6,862 nt of DNA from an uncultured Clostridia bacterium (GTDB taxonomy: Bacteria > Bacillota > Clostridia > Peptostreptococcales > Anaerovoracaceae), in assembly GCA_945788655.1 (NCBI GenBank), contig CALZMV010000074.1, positions 1 to 6,862 on the forward strand, given 5' to 3'. The notes under the pieces were generated by a model, which saw only the letters and a program-made list of their open reading frames with translations, ran no database searches and was not told the DNA's origin. A program made the translations under genes and the position numbers. Below are positions 1 through 5,866 of the stretch, piece by piece. Every line of letters starts with the position of its first letter. Position 1 is the stretch's first letter.

Positions 1-1
1 A

Positions 2-166
2 GAGGGTAAGCATACCGAATTCATCGGCACCCTTTGCCAGATCGCGGCTCTTAAGTCATTAAGAGGTGATAAGCTTGCCAACAATCTTATCCTTTATCCT
101 GTATATTGTGATGAGGAACAGAGAGCTTCCAATCCGGCATGTGCAGCGTGCAGGTTCTATAAATAA
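2..166 (+). CDS. C-terminal fragment of an unidentified protein with a Cys-rich tail
   Basis: An open frame runs in from the left edge and stops at TAA 164-166, leaving the last 54 residues of a protein whose start lies outside the window. I do not recognise the family. The visible part begins EGKHTEFIGTLCQIAALKSL, continues with a hydrophobic stretch NLILYPVYC, and ends in a short cysteine cluster, NPACAACRFYK. Four cysteines (residues 12, 39, 47 and 50 of the fragment) are present, two of them as a CxxC pair near the C-terminus that could bind metal or be redox active. It has no signal or membrane segment in the part seen. The dynamin-like gene starts only 16 bases downstream with no room for a separate promoter or terminator, so the two are probably co-transcribed. 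That the frame is real is supported by its uninterrupted length, its sensible composition and the close spacing; the function is unknown. Confidence 0.6.
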   Translation, partial: EGKHTEFIGTLCQIAALKSLRGDKLANNLILYPVYCDEEQRASNPACAACRFYK

Positions 167-182
167 TTTTTGAGAGGAAATA

Positions 183-1439
183 ATGGAAAAAACTATTTTA
201 GAAAAAGTTAAAGAAGCTGAAGCCATGTTCAGCGACTATGAAATAACGGGCAATGAGCTTGCAAGAGTTCAAAAGCTGAGAGAAAAACTTGAGAATCAGA
301 AGGTAACAGTTTCTGTTATCGGGCAGTTCAAGCGAGGTAAGAGCGCCCTTGTAAATGGAATTTTGGAGGATGAAGTTCTTCCTGTGGGAATCGTACCTGT
401 TACGGCCGTTGTTACCACCGTAGAATATGGTCCTAAATCAGCCTCGGTGCATTTTAATAATGGTGTAGTTAAGGAAGTAGCTTTTGAGGAAATTTCAGCC
501 TATGTCAATGAACAGGAAAATCAGGATAACAGGCTTAATGTAACAAAGGTTGCTATTAAGACACCGTCACAGTTCCTAGAATCAGGGCTCACTTTCGTTG
601 ATACCCCCGGTGTTGGCTCAATGCATGAGAACAATACTGAAGAGGCTTATGCATTTGTCAAAGAGAGTGATGCAGTCATTTTCACTTTATCTGTAGATAG
701 TCCTATAAATCAGATAGAAATTGATTTTCTAAAAAATGCTAAAGAATATGCTGCAAAATTCTACTTTGCAGTAAATAAAATTGATGCAATTGCAGAGGAC
801 GACCTGCAAAGCTACCTTGATTATTGCAGAAAGTTCATTTCGGAGCTTATGGAAGTTGATGAAATAATGATGTTCCCTGTAAGTGCCAAAATGAATATTG
901 GAATAGATGATCTGAAAAACACTATTCTGGAAGATTTAAAGGCAGAAAGCAGCAGAATCCTTGAAGAATCAACGAAACTTAAACTTCATGACATTGTTAT
1001 CAGTGCACTTTCTCAGATAACATTCTATAGGAATGCCCTGCAGATGACAGGAGTTGAATTTGACAAGAAGTTTGCCGAGATTCAAAGCTTCTTTGGACAG
1101 CTTCATGATGAAACAGCAATGCTTCCCGCTGCCCTTAAAGCCAATGCTGCAGTGTGCGAGGCACATTCAAACGATGTTAAAAACAGATTGACTGCTAAAG
1201 TTAAAGAACTCTTTGGAATAGATTATCACTATGAAATCGAGAGAGTTTCTGACAATTCCTTAAAGAAGGATCAGCAGGATGATATAGTTGCTCAGGTTGA
1301 TGAAATATGTGACAGCCTTAACAAAACGTTAAATACTGTGTTTATGCACAGAGAAGAAAACACATATGTTGTTGCAAGAAGAATTAATAATCTTAACAGA
1401 CTGGTTAGAAAACTTGTTCAGATGAGAGACGAAAAATAA
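183..1439 (+). CDS. Compact dynamin-like GTPase
   Basis: This 418-residue protein has a complete dynamin-type GTPase domain near its N-terminus. After a short helical lead (1-40), the P-loop GQFKRGKS lies at residues 47-54, the switch threonine is probably T74 in VPVT, DTPG is at 140-143, NKID at 198-201, and a SAK motif typical of G5 is at 234-236. Residues 260-418 look mostly alpha-helical and charged. I see no transmembrane or strongly hydrophobic paddle segment. Bacterial dynamin-like proteins are usually well over 500 residues, with a long stalk and a membrane-binding tip, so this is a short version; membrane remodelling cannot be assumed. The family hydrolyses GTP to drive oligomerisation, in known cases on membranes. 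The ATG at 183 is preceded by AGAGG at 173-177 with a 5-base spacer, and no better start exists upstream. The sigma-54 activator starts 4 bases after the stop, so the two genes are almost certainly on one transcript. The GTPase assignment is secure; the cellular role is unknown. Confidence 0.92.
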   Translation: MEKTILEKVKEAEAMFSDYEITGNELARVQKLREKLENQKVTVSVIGQFKRGKSALVNGILEDEVLPVGIVPVTAVVTTVEYGPKSASVHFNNGVVKEVAFEEISAYVNEQENQDNRLNVTKVAIKTPSQFLESGLTFVDTPGVGSMHENNTEEAYAFVKESDAVIFTLSVDSPINQIEIDFLKNAKEYAAKFYFAVNKIDAIAEDDLQSYLDYCRKFISELMEVDEIMMFPVSAKMNIGIDDLKNTILEDLKAESSRILEESTKLKLHDIVISALSQITFYRNALQMTGVEFDKKFAEIQSFFGQLHDETAMLPAALKANAAVCEAHSNDVKNRLTAKVKELFGIDYHYEIERVSDNSLKKDQQDDIVAQVDEICDSLNKTLNTVFMHREENTYVVARRINNLNRLVRKLVQMRDEK

Positions 1440-1443
1440 AGAA

Positions 1444-3306
1444 ATGATTAATAAACAGATTAAAATAATTGAATCACTCTTTGACAGCATGAATCAGGGA
1501 ATGCTTTATGTAAATAAGCAGAGAATAATTCAAAGCTGCAATAGAAAAGCAAAAGAATTTACCGGAATTGTAATAGATTCTCATGCAAGCCATGATGCCG
1601 GCGTTATTTCTCAGGGAGATATAGTTATTATTGCCGACAATATGCTGGGAGATGACGATGGTAATCTTTCCTCCGCTGAGCTTGAAATGATCAATATCAA
1701 GAATCCTGATATCCGCCAGGGAGATATGCTTGTTGCTGTAGGTGTTTACGGCAATAAGAAGTTCGAACCTCAATATAAGCATTTAAGACGATATCAGACA
1801 GATGTTGAGCTAAAGCTTAATGTGAATTATTGCGGGTATAATATTGAATCAATTGTCGACACGGTAAATAAAAAAGTTACTATTAAAGTAAACAATAGAC
1901 CTTATGAGCTTAAATATCATCATTCCATGGGTAACATAGTCGTTCTTGACGGAATAACCGGCAAAGTGAAGTTTTTCCAGGCGAGAGGCTATTCAGTAAG
2001 AGACGAGGACCTCGGTAACCTCATGAGAGGTAAAGAGTTCCATGGAAAGAGTACTGAAATGGCTGATGTTGACGTAACAGGAAAACATTTCTTCGATTTA
2101 TTTGATGAATCGGATCTGTCACGCAGTCTGTTCAATGTCCTCGATGGCAAGGAGCCTGCGGAGCATAATAAACTGTATGAAATTAATAAAAGACCTTTTA
2201 TCTGCGAAATAATTCCTTGGACAGAAAAGAATGAAGAGTCACCTGATGGAGCTTTTCTCGTGTTTCAGGATGCAGAACACCTTGAAAAACTCATTGACGA
2301 CAGAAACGATATTATTCGTCAGGCAGAAGTGGGCAACAGGGCGAACAAGCTTGATACAGTAATATATCCTGAAGAAGCATTCCGGAACTATGCGGGAAAC
2401 AGCAGCAAGATGAAGGCTATAAAATATATGGCTTATAAAGCATCTCAAAACAAGTTTAACGTCATTATTACCGGAGAATCCGGTACAGGTAAATCTTTGC
2501 TTGCAAGAGGTATTCATAATGCAGGAAATCCTGATGCTCCTTTTGTTGAGGTAAACTGTAACGCTATTGCACCGTCATTATTTGAAAGTGAACTCTTCGG
2601 TTATGTGGGAGGTGCTTTTACAGGTGCAAAGAGCGACGGCAAGGTGGGCTTCTTTGAAGCTGCAAACAAGGGTACTATTTTCTTGGATGAGATAGGAGAA
2701 CTGCCGCTAGATATTCAGGTAAAACTTCTTCATGTGCTGCAGAACAAGATAATCTACAGAGTAGGTTCATCAAAGCCCATCAAGGTGGATGTACGTGTAA
2801 TTGCAGCAACAAACCAGAATCTTGAGGAAATGGTTGCTCAGGGTAAATTCAGACAGGATCTGTTCTACAGAATCAATGTTTTCCCTATTGAAATACCACC
2901 TATAAGGGAAAGAAAAGAGGACTTATATGTGCTGATAAACTCAATTTTGAAGAACACCTGTGAGAATTATGGCATTGAGCCTAAGCAGATATCGGGCGAA
3001 GCTCTTAGAAAGCTTATGGCACATAACTGGCCGGGTAATGTGAGAGAACTTGAAAACGTAATAGAAAGAGCAATAACCCTTTGTGATTCTAATATCGTTT
3101 ATTCGGAACATTTAAGCATAGGAAAGAACGATTCTTCGGAAACACTGAAAGAAATGCTGGAGAAGGAAGAGGCCAGACTCATTGAAGTTGCTCTTATCAA
3201 CAATAACGGAGATAAGCAGAAGGCTATGGAGTCGCTGGATATTTCCAGAGCGGTTTTCTATTCAAAGCTGAAAAAATATGGCATAGATACTCACAGACGT
3301 TATTAA
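1444..3306 (+). CDS. Sigma-54-dependent activator: split PAS-like sensor, AAA+ domain, Fis-type HTH
   Basis: This 620-residue bacterial enhancer-binding protein is expected to bind DNA upstream of sigma-54 promoters and use ATP hydrolysis to open RNA polymerase complexes. Residues 7-41 match the first half of a PAS domain (SLFDSMNQGMLYVNKQRIIQ, then N33 and FTGI), and residues 212-285 look like the second half (GKHFFDLF through GAFLVFQD). Between them lies a long insertion I do not recognise. The AAA+ core is intact: Walker A GESGTGKS 344-351, the sigma-54-contacting GAFTGA loop 390-395, Walker B TIFLDE 411-416, sensor I near VIAATN 452-457, arginine-finger region FRQDLFYRIN 469-478, and WPGNVREL 529-536. 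A Fis-type helix-turn-helix occupies about 575-613 (NNNGDKQKAMESLDISRAVF). There is no receiver domain, so it is probably controlled by a ligand at the PAS region rather than by phosphorylation. The start has only a weak AAAG at 1438-1441 or a distant GAGAG at 1424-1428, pointing to coupling with the GTPase gene ending 4 bases earlier. The two sigma-54 promoters at 5741-5801 are its obvious candidate targets. Confidence 0.95.
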   Translation: MINKQIKIIESLFDSMNQGMLYVNKQRIIQSCNRKAKEFTGIVIDSHASHDAGVISQGDIVIIADNMLGDDDGNLSSAELEMINIKNPDIRQGDMLVAVGVYGNKKFEPQYKHLRRYQTDVELKLNVNYCGYNIESIVDTVNKKVTIKVNNRPYELKYHHSMGNIVVLDGITGKVKFFQARGYSVRDEDLGNLMRGKEFHGKSTEMADVDVTGKHFFDLFDESDLSRSLFNVLDGKEPAEHNKLYEINKRPFICEIIPWTEKNEESPDGAFLVFQDAEHLEKLIDDRNDIIRQAEVGNRANKLDTVIYPEEAFRNYAGNSSKMKAIKYMAYKASQNKFNVIITGESGTGKSLLARGIHNAGNPDAPFVEVNCNAIAPSLFESELFGYVGGAFTGAKSDGKVGFFEAANKGTIFLDEIGELPLDIQVKLLHVLQNKIIYRVGSSKPIKVDVRVIAATNQNLEEMVAQGKFRQDLFYRINVFPIEIPPIRERKEDLYVLINSILKNTCENYGIEPKQISGEALRKLMAHNWPGNVRELENVIERAITLCDSNIVYSEHLSIGKNDSSETLKEMLEKEEARLIEVALINNNGDKQKAMESLDISRAVFYSKLKKYGIDTHRRY

Positions 3307-3316
3307 AATACAGATA

Positions 3317-3364
3317 AAAAGGGCATTGCACTTAGGTTATGAACCTTTAGCGCAATGCCCTTTT
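3317..3364. terminator. Bidirectional intrinsic terminator between convergent genes
   Basis: A perfect 13-base-pair stem pairs AAAAGGGCATTGC (3317-3329) with GCAATGCCCTTTT (3352-3364). The 22-base loop contains a second small stem, AGGTT (3334-3338) with AACCT (3342-3346), so the structure is a stacked hairpin. The + strand read ends in TTTT after the stem, and the - strand read ends in a run of five T. It sits in the 66-base gap between the stop of the sigma-54 activator (3306) and the stop of the racemase (3373), so it can end transcripts from both sides. Confidence 0.9.
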
Positions 3365-3372
3365 ATGATGTA

Positions 3373-4488
3373 TTAGATATATAATCTGATTGGTCGTGCT
3401 GGTATTCTGGCAATAATATCGTTTTTATTTGTGCCTGCAAGCTTCGATGCTTCTTCTATTGTCATGGAGCCATCTGTTCCATCACCATAAATAATTGCTT
3501 CGTCGCCTTCTTTGACTCCTTCTATGTCAGTTACATCGGCAATGCACTGATCCATGCAGATGACGCCGACAATAGGAGCTTTTTTTCCATTGATAACCAC
3601 ATATCCCTTGTCTCTTAGATTTCTTGGATATCCGTCGGCATAACCAAATGGGAGAGTAGCCACAATGCTGTCCTTTTCAGCTTTCCAGAGGTAGTCATAG
3701 CTTACACCCTCGCCCTTCTTTATAGAATGAAGCTGCGAAATGCAGGTCTTAAAGGTCATAGCCTGTTCTACAGGCAGGTAACCTGTGTGGAAACCTCTCA
3801 TTCCGTAAATCAGAGCACCGGCTCTGACCATGTTCATGCGATATTCCGGATAATCAACGGTAGCAATGCTGTCTGCAATGTGCTTGTATTTGAATTTATA
3901 TCCCTTTGCTTCGACTTCACTGATAAAGTCGCAGAGGAGATTAAACTGTTTTTGGTTTTCCTCATCGTTTACAAGAGCAAGATGGCTGAAAATTCCTTCT
4001 ACGCAGATGTTGTCTTCTTCAAACATCTGACAAACTTCTTCTACGTATTCATCTGAAGGCATGCAGCCCAGCCTGTGAAAGCCTGTATCAAGTTTAACAT
4101 GAACAACAGCTGTTTTTCCGGATTCTGCGGCAAGCCTGCTCAAAAGCTTTACCTGCTTTAGGCTGAAAACCGTCTGAACTATATTATTCTCTACAATGTG
4201 GTGGAGCAGTCTGTCAGGAGTGTGGCCCATAATGAATACAGGGTAGTCAGGGTTCGCTTCCTTTAGCTCAAGTGCTTCGGAAAGTGTTGCGACTGCAAGA
4301 TACTTTGCTCCTGCTTCAAGAAGGGAGTCTGCAATTCCAACTGCACCGTGGCCGTAACCGTTAGCCTTTACCACGGCCATAACCTCGGTGTCATCTCCAA
4401 CCATTTCTTTAATCATTTTCATGTTTTTATAGATTTTTTTCGTATCTACAAAAATATTTGTATCTCTTACGTCTTTATTTGTTACCAT
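3373..4488 (-). CDS. alr: Alanine racemase-type PLP enzyme
   Basis: This 371-residue fold-type III PLP enzyme is expected to interconvert L- and D-alanine, supplying D-alanine for peptidoglycan or degrading D-amino acids. The PLP lysine is K41 in AVVKANGYGHG (38-48), with the PLP-contacting tyrosine Y45 nearby. DTGFHRLG carries R139, RAG at 222-224 carries the arginine that contacts the PLP ring nitrogen, and the second catalytic base is the tyrosine of VSYDY (Y264). The substrate-side VICMDQ motif is at 309-314. Length is normal for the family. The start at 4488 is chosen because homology begins just after it and AGAGGA (- strand, 4503-4498) lies 9 bases upstream. The open frame extends to 4557, but that part lies inside the amidohydrolase gene. 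The gene overlaps the amidohydrolase stop by 7 bases (ATGGTAA), so the two are translationally coupled. The C-terminus reads ARIPARPIRLYI where many relatives have an RVPR-type ending, so substrate range is uncertain. Linkage to catabolic genes hints at a degradative or broad-spectrum role; the alr name rests on family only. Confidence 0.9.
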   Translation of the reverse strand: MVTNKDVRDTNIFVDTKKIYKNMKMIKEMVGDDTEVMAVVKANGYGHGAVGIADSLLEAGAKYLAVATLSEALELKEANPDYPVFIMGHTPDRLLHHIVENNIVQTVFSLKQVKLLSRLAAESGKTAVVHVKLDTGFHRLGCMPSDEYVEEVCQMFEEDNICVEGIFSHLALVNDEENQKQFNLLCDFISEVEAKGYKFKYKHIADSIATVDYPEYRMNMVRAGALIYGMRGFHTGYLPVEQAMTFKTCISQLHSIKKGEGVSYDYLWKAEKDSIVATLPFGYADGYPRNLRDKGYVVINGKKAPIVGVICMDQCIADVTDIEGVKEGDEAIIYGDGTDGSMTIEEASKLAGTNKNDIIARIPARPIRLYI

Positions 4489-5690
4489 TCCTTTGATTCC
4501 TCTTCTAAAATTTTCAATACTCCGGCAACCTGAGTCAGGATGCCGACTTTTATGCATTCTTCATCGGGGTTGAATTTGTCACTATGAATAGGATGACCCT
4601 CAGGATCAATTTGTGGGTTAAATGTGCCAATGTTGTAATAGAATCCTCTTGTTCCGTGGCAGAAGTATGAGAAGTCATCTGCACCCATGCTAGGTTTATT
4701 CTTTATTACGATGTTTTCGTGTCCTAGAGCCTCGTTTGCAGCATCAGTCATGATCTTATATAAATCGTAGTCATTTTCCAGTGATGGATAGCTGTCGTGA
4801 AACTCAACTTCACAGGAGGCACCATATGATGCAGAGATTCCTTGGCATATCTGCTTGATTTGAGTCTTGATAAGTTCTCTGTTAGCTAAATTTAACGTAC
4901 GAATTATACCTGAAAATTTTGCTTCTCCTGCAATAATATTGTTCTTTGTTCCGCTGTTGAACTGACCTATGGTTACAAGGGCAGGGTCTGAAGGATCAAC
5001 CCTTCTTGTGATTATTGTCTGAATTGTTCCTACCATATCGCATGCTGCAACGAGGGAATCAACGCCATCGTTTGGATGAGCTCCGTGGCAGGATTTGCCG
5101 GTAACTGTTACATAAAACTCACAGGAAGCGGCATTCATAGGACCCGGAATAAATTCAACCTTGCCCACGGGAACAGTAGTTTCCACATGCAGCCCAAGTA
5201 CGCTTTTAATTTTAGGATTATTAAGACATCCTGCATCAATCATCTGTTTAGCTCCACCGATGGTTTCTTCGGAAGGCTCAAAAAGTAATCTTACACATCC
5301 TGGCAATTCGTCTTGAATTTCAGACAGTATTTCTGCAGTTCCAAGAAGAATTGCAGTATGAATATCGTGTCCGCATGCGTGCATGATGCCGGGATTTTTT
5401 GATGAATAGGTAAGCCCATTGTTTTCACAGATAGGAAGAGCATCCATATCGGCACGAATTCCTACGCCATATTCTTTGTTTTTTCCTTCGATAAGGGCTG
5501 AAATACCATGTCCGGCAATATTTGATTGGTAATTTATGCCTAAAGCGGTCAGTTTTTCTGCAATTTTGGCAGAAGTTCTGACTTCATGCTCGCTTAATTC
5601 GGGATTTTCGTGGATATCGCGTCTGAATGATACAACTGAATCATATATTTCATCTACTCGTTTTTTAATATCTTCTATTGAATATTTCAT
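4482..5690 (-). CDS. M20-family amidohydrolase (N-acyl-amino-acid / peptide hydrolase)
   Basis: This 402-residue cytosolic metallohydrolase is of the M20D type (hippurate, IAA-amino-acid and N-acetyl-amino-acid hydrolases), which cleaves the amide between an acyl group and an amino acid. The expected two-metal site is visible: C106 and H108 in HACGHD (104-109), E141 and E142 in EPSEE, H168 in GLHVE, and H369 in HPIHSDKF (366-373). DMDALP (81-86), HENPELSEHE (27-36) and GADDF (336-340) are also family signatures. Residues of about 187-300 form the inserted dimerisation (lid) domain. The start at 5690 has a strong GGAGGAG (- strand, 5701-5695) four bases upstream. An extended reading to 5765 would run through the promoter and is rejected. 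It is the first gene of an operon with the racemase, overlapping it by 7 bases, and lies downstream of a predicted sigma-54 promoter. The substrate cannot be read from sequence; hippurate-like conjugates, N-acetylated amino acids or N-acyl-diaminopimelate are all possible. Confidence 0.93.
   Translation of the reverse strand: MKYSIEDIKKRVDEIYDSVVSFRRDIHENPELSEHEVRTSAKIAEKLTALGINYQSNIAGHGISALIEGKNKEYGVGIRADMDALPICENNGLTYSSKNPGIMHACGHDIHTAILLGTAEILSEIQDELPGCVRLLFEPSEETIGGAKQMIDAGCLNNPKIKSVLGLHVETTVPVGKVEFIPGPMNAASCEFYVTVTGKSCHGAHPNDGVDSLVAACDMVGTIQTIITRRVDPSDPALVTIGQFNSGTKNNIIAGEAKFSGIIRTLNLANRELIKTQIKQICQGISASYGASCEVEFHDSYPSLENDYDLYKIMTDAANEALGHENIVIKNKPSMGADDFSYFCHGTRGFYYNIGTFNPQIDPEGHPIHSDKFNPDEECIKVGILTQVAGVLKILEEESKEW
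4498..4503 (-). promoter_or_regulatory. Ribosome binding site deciding the racemase start
   Basis: AGAGGA on the - strand lies 9 bases before the ATG at 4488, within the last codons of the amidohydrolase gene. A second AAAGGA directly abuts the ATG and is too close to work. The first site supports the 4488 start over the longer frame and fits coupling through the ATGGTAA overlap. Confidence 0.6.
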
Positions 5691-5694
5691 TTTA

Positions 5695-5701
5695 CTCCTC
5701 C
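5695..5701 (-). promoter_or_regulatory. Ribosome binding site of the amidohydrolase
   Basis: GGAGGAG on the - strand ends 4 bases before the ATG at 5690. It is close to ideal and fixes the amidohydrolase start here, ruling out the longer open frame that begins at 5765. Confidence 0.85.
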
Positions 5702-5708
5702 AAAAGAA

Positions 5709-5728
5709 TTGATACCTTATTTGATACC
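5709..5728. repeat. Direct repeat TTGATACC, two copies 12 bases apart
   Basis: TTGATACC occurs at 5709-5716 and again at 5721-5728 (GGTATCAA twice on the - strand), and both copies are followed by a pyrimidine and TA or TT. The pair lies between the predicted - strand transcription start (about 5730) and the amidohydrolase ribosome binding site. It could be an operator for a local repressor or part of the mRNA leader; no function is shown by the sequence alone. Confidence 0.5.
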
Positions 5729-5733
5729 CTAAT

Positions 5734-5762
5734 ATTATAATGCAAAAGTTGTGCCGAATAAA
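5734..5762 (-). promoter_or_regulatory. Possible housekeeping (sigma-A) promoter overlapping the sigma-54 site
   Basis: On the - strand a perfect TATAAT (5739-5734) is preceded, after 17 bases, by TTTATT (5762-5757). The -10 match is exact but the -35 match is weak, and the region is AT-rich, so a chance match is quite possible. If real it would give the amidohydrolase-racemase operon a basal level of expression independent of sigma-54. Confidence 0.3.
5741..5756 (-). promoter_or_regulatory. Sigma-54 (-24/-12) promoter for the amidohydrolase-racemase operon
   Basis: The - strand reads CGGCACAACTTTTGCA from 5756 to 5741. Against the sigma-54 consensus TGGCAC-N5-TTGCW it keeps GGCAC and TTGCA, with exactly 10 bases between the invariant GG and GC; only the first T is changed. 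Transcription should start near 5730, giving a leader of about 40 bases to the ATG at 5690 that includes the ribosome binding site. Its position in a divergent gap, with a sigma-54 activator gene in the same window, raises confidence. Confidence 0.75.
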
Positions 5763-5776
5763 CACCTGATTGGTGT
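5762..5776. promoter_or_regulatory. Palindrome ACACC-N5-GGTGT between the divergent promoters
   Basis: Perfect 5-base arms, ACACC (5762-5766) and GGTGT (5772-5776), flank TGATT. Its layout recalls sites bound by Fis-type helix-turn-helix domains of NtrC-like activators, whose best-known site is of the form GCACC-N5-GGTGC. It is centred about 40 bases upstream of both predicted transcription starts. That is nearer than the usual 80-150 bases for a looping activator, so it may be an activator site in an unusual place, a repressor operator, or chance. Confidence 0.45.
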
Positions 5777-5785
5777 AAAAATGAA

Positions 5786-5801
5786 TGGCATGAAAATTGC
5801 T
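5786..5801 (+). promoter_or_regulatory. Sigma-54 (-24/-12) promoter for the M19 dipeptidase
   Basis: TGGCATGAAAATTGCT matches the sigma-54 consensus TGGCACG-N4-TTGCW at all but one position (T for C at the sixth base), with 10 bases between GG and GC. The predicted start is near 5812, leaving a leader of about 55 bases before the dipeptidase ATG at 5867. It faces away from the - strand sigma-54 site, the two elements being 29 bases apart. Confidence 0.82.
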
Positions 5802-5853
5802 TTATATATTTACATAAAATGAGACACATCAAATGACATATATTTTTATTATT

Positions 5854-5859
5854 AGGAGG
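5854..5859 (+). promoter_or_regulatory. Ribosome binding site of the dipeptidase
   Basis: AGGAGG lies 7 bases before the ATG at 5867, an ideal sequence and spacing, and fixes the start of the dipeptidase. Confidence 0.88.
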
Positions 5860-5866
5860 ATAAAAA

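Noticed and set aside
26..37. Sigma-54-like sequence CGGCACCCTTTGCC ahead of the GTPase operon
   Set aside because: Only 8 bases separate GG and GC where 10 are needed, and it lies inside a coding frame.
969..1166. Small - strand open frame inside the GTPase gene, and similar antisense frames at 1474-1782, 2239-2517 and 6478-6684
   Set aside because: All lie opposite well-supported genes, have no ribosome binding site I can see, and translate to composition typical of antisense shadows.
1437..1446. Frameshift joining the GTPase and the activator into one protein
   Set aside because: The GTPase frame ends cleanly, and the activator begins with its own ATG and the first strand of a PAS-like domain, so two separate genes fit better.
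3727..4056. + strand open frames opposite the racemase and amidohydrolase (also 4348-4533, 5076-5288)
   Set aside because: They are antisense to strongly conserved coding sequence and show no recognisable motif.
4489..4557. N-terminal extension of the racemase (23 more residues)
   Set aside because: It lies wholly inside the amidohydrolase gene in another frame; family similarity begins just after the ATG at 4488, giving a normal length of 371 residues.
5691..5765. N-terminal extension of the amidohydrolase (25 more residues)
   Set aside because: The extension runs through the sigma-54 promoter and the direct repeats, shows no family similarity, and the ATG at 5690 has an excellent ribosome binding site.
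5804..5843. AT-rich repeats (ATATAT, AAATGA twice) in the dipeptidase leader as an RNA element or operator
   Set aside because: Arms are short and low in complexity; no stable stem or riboswitch-like core is visible.
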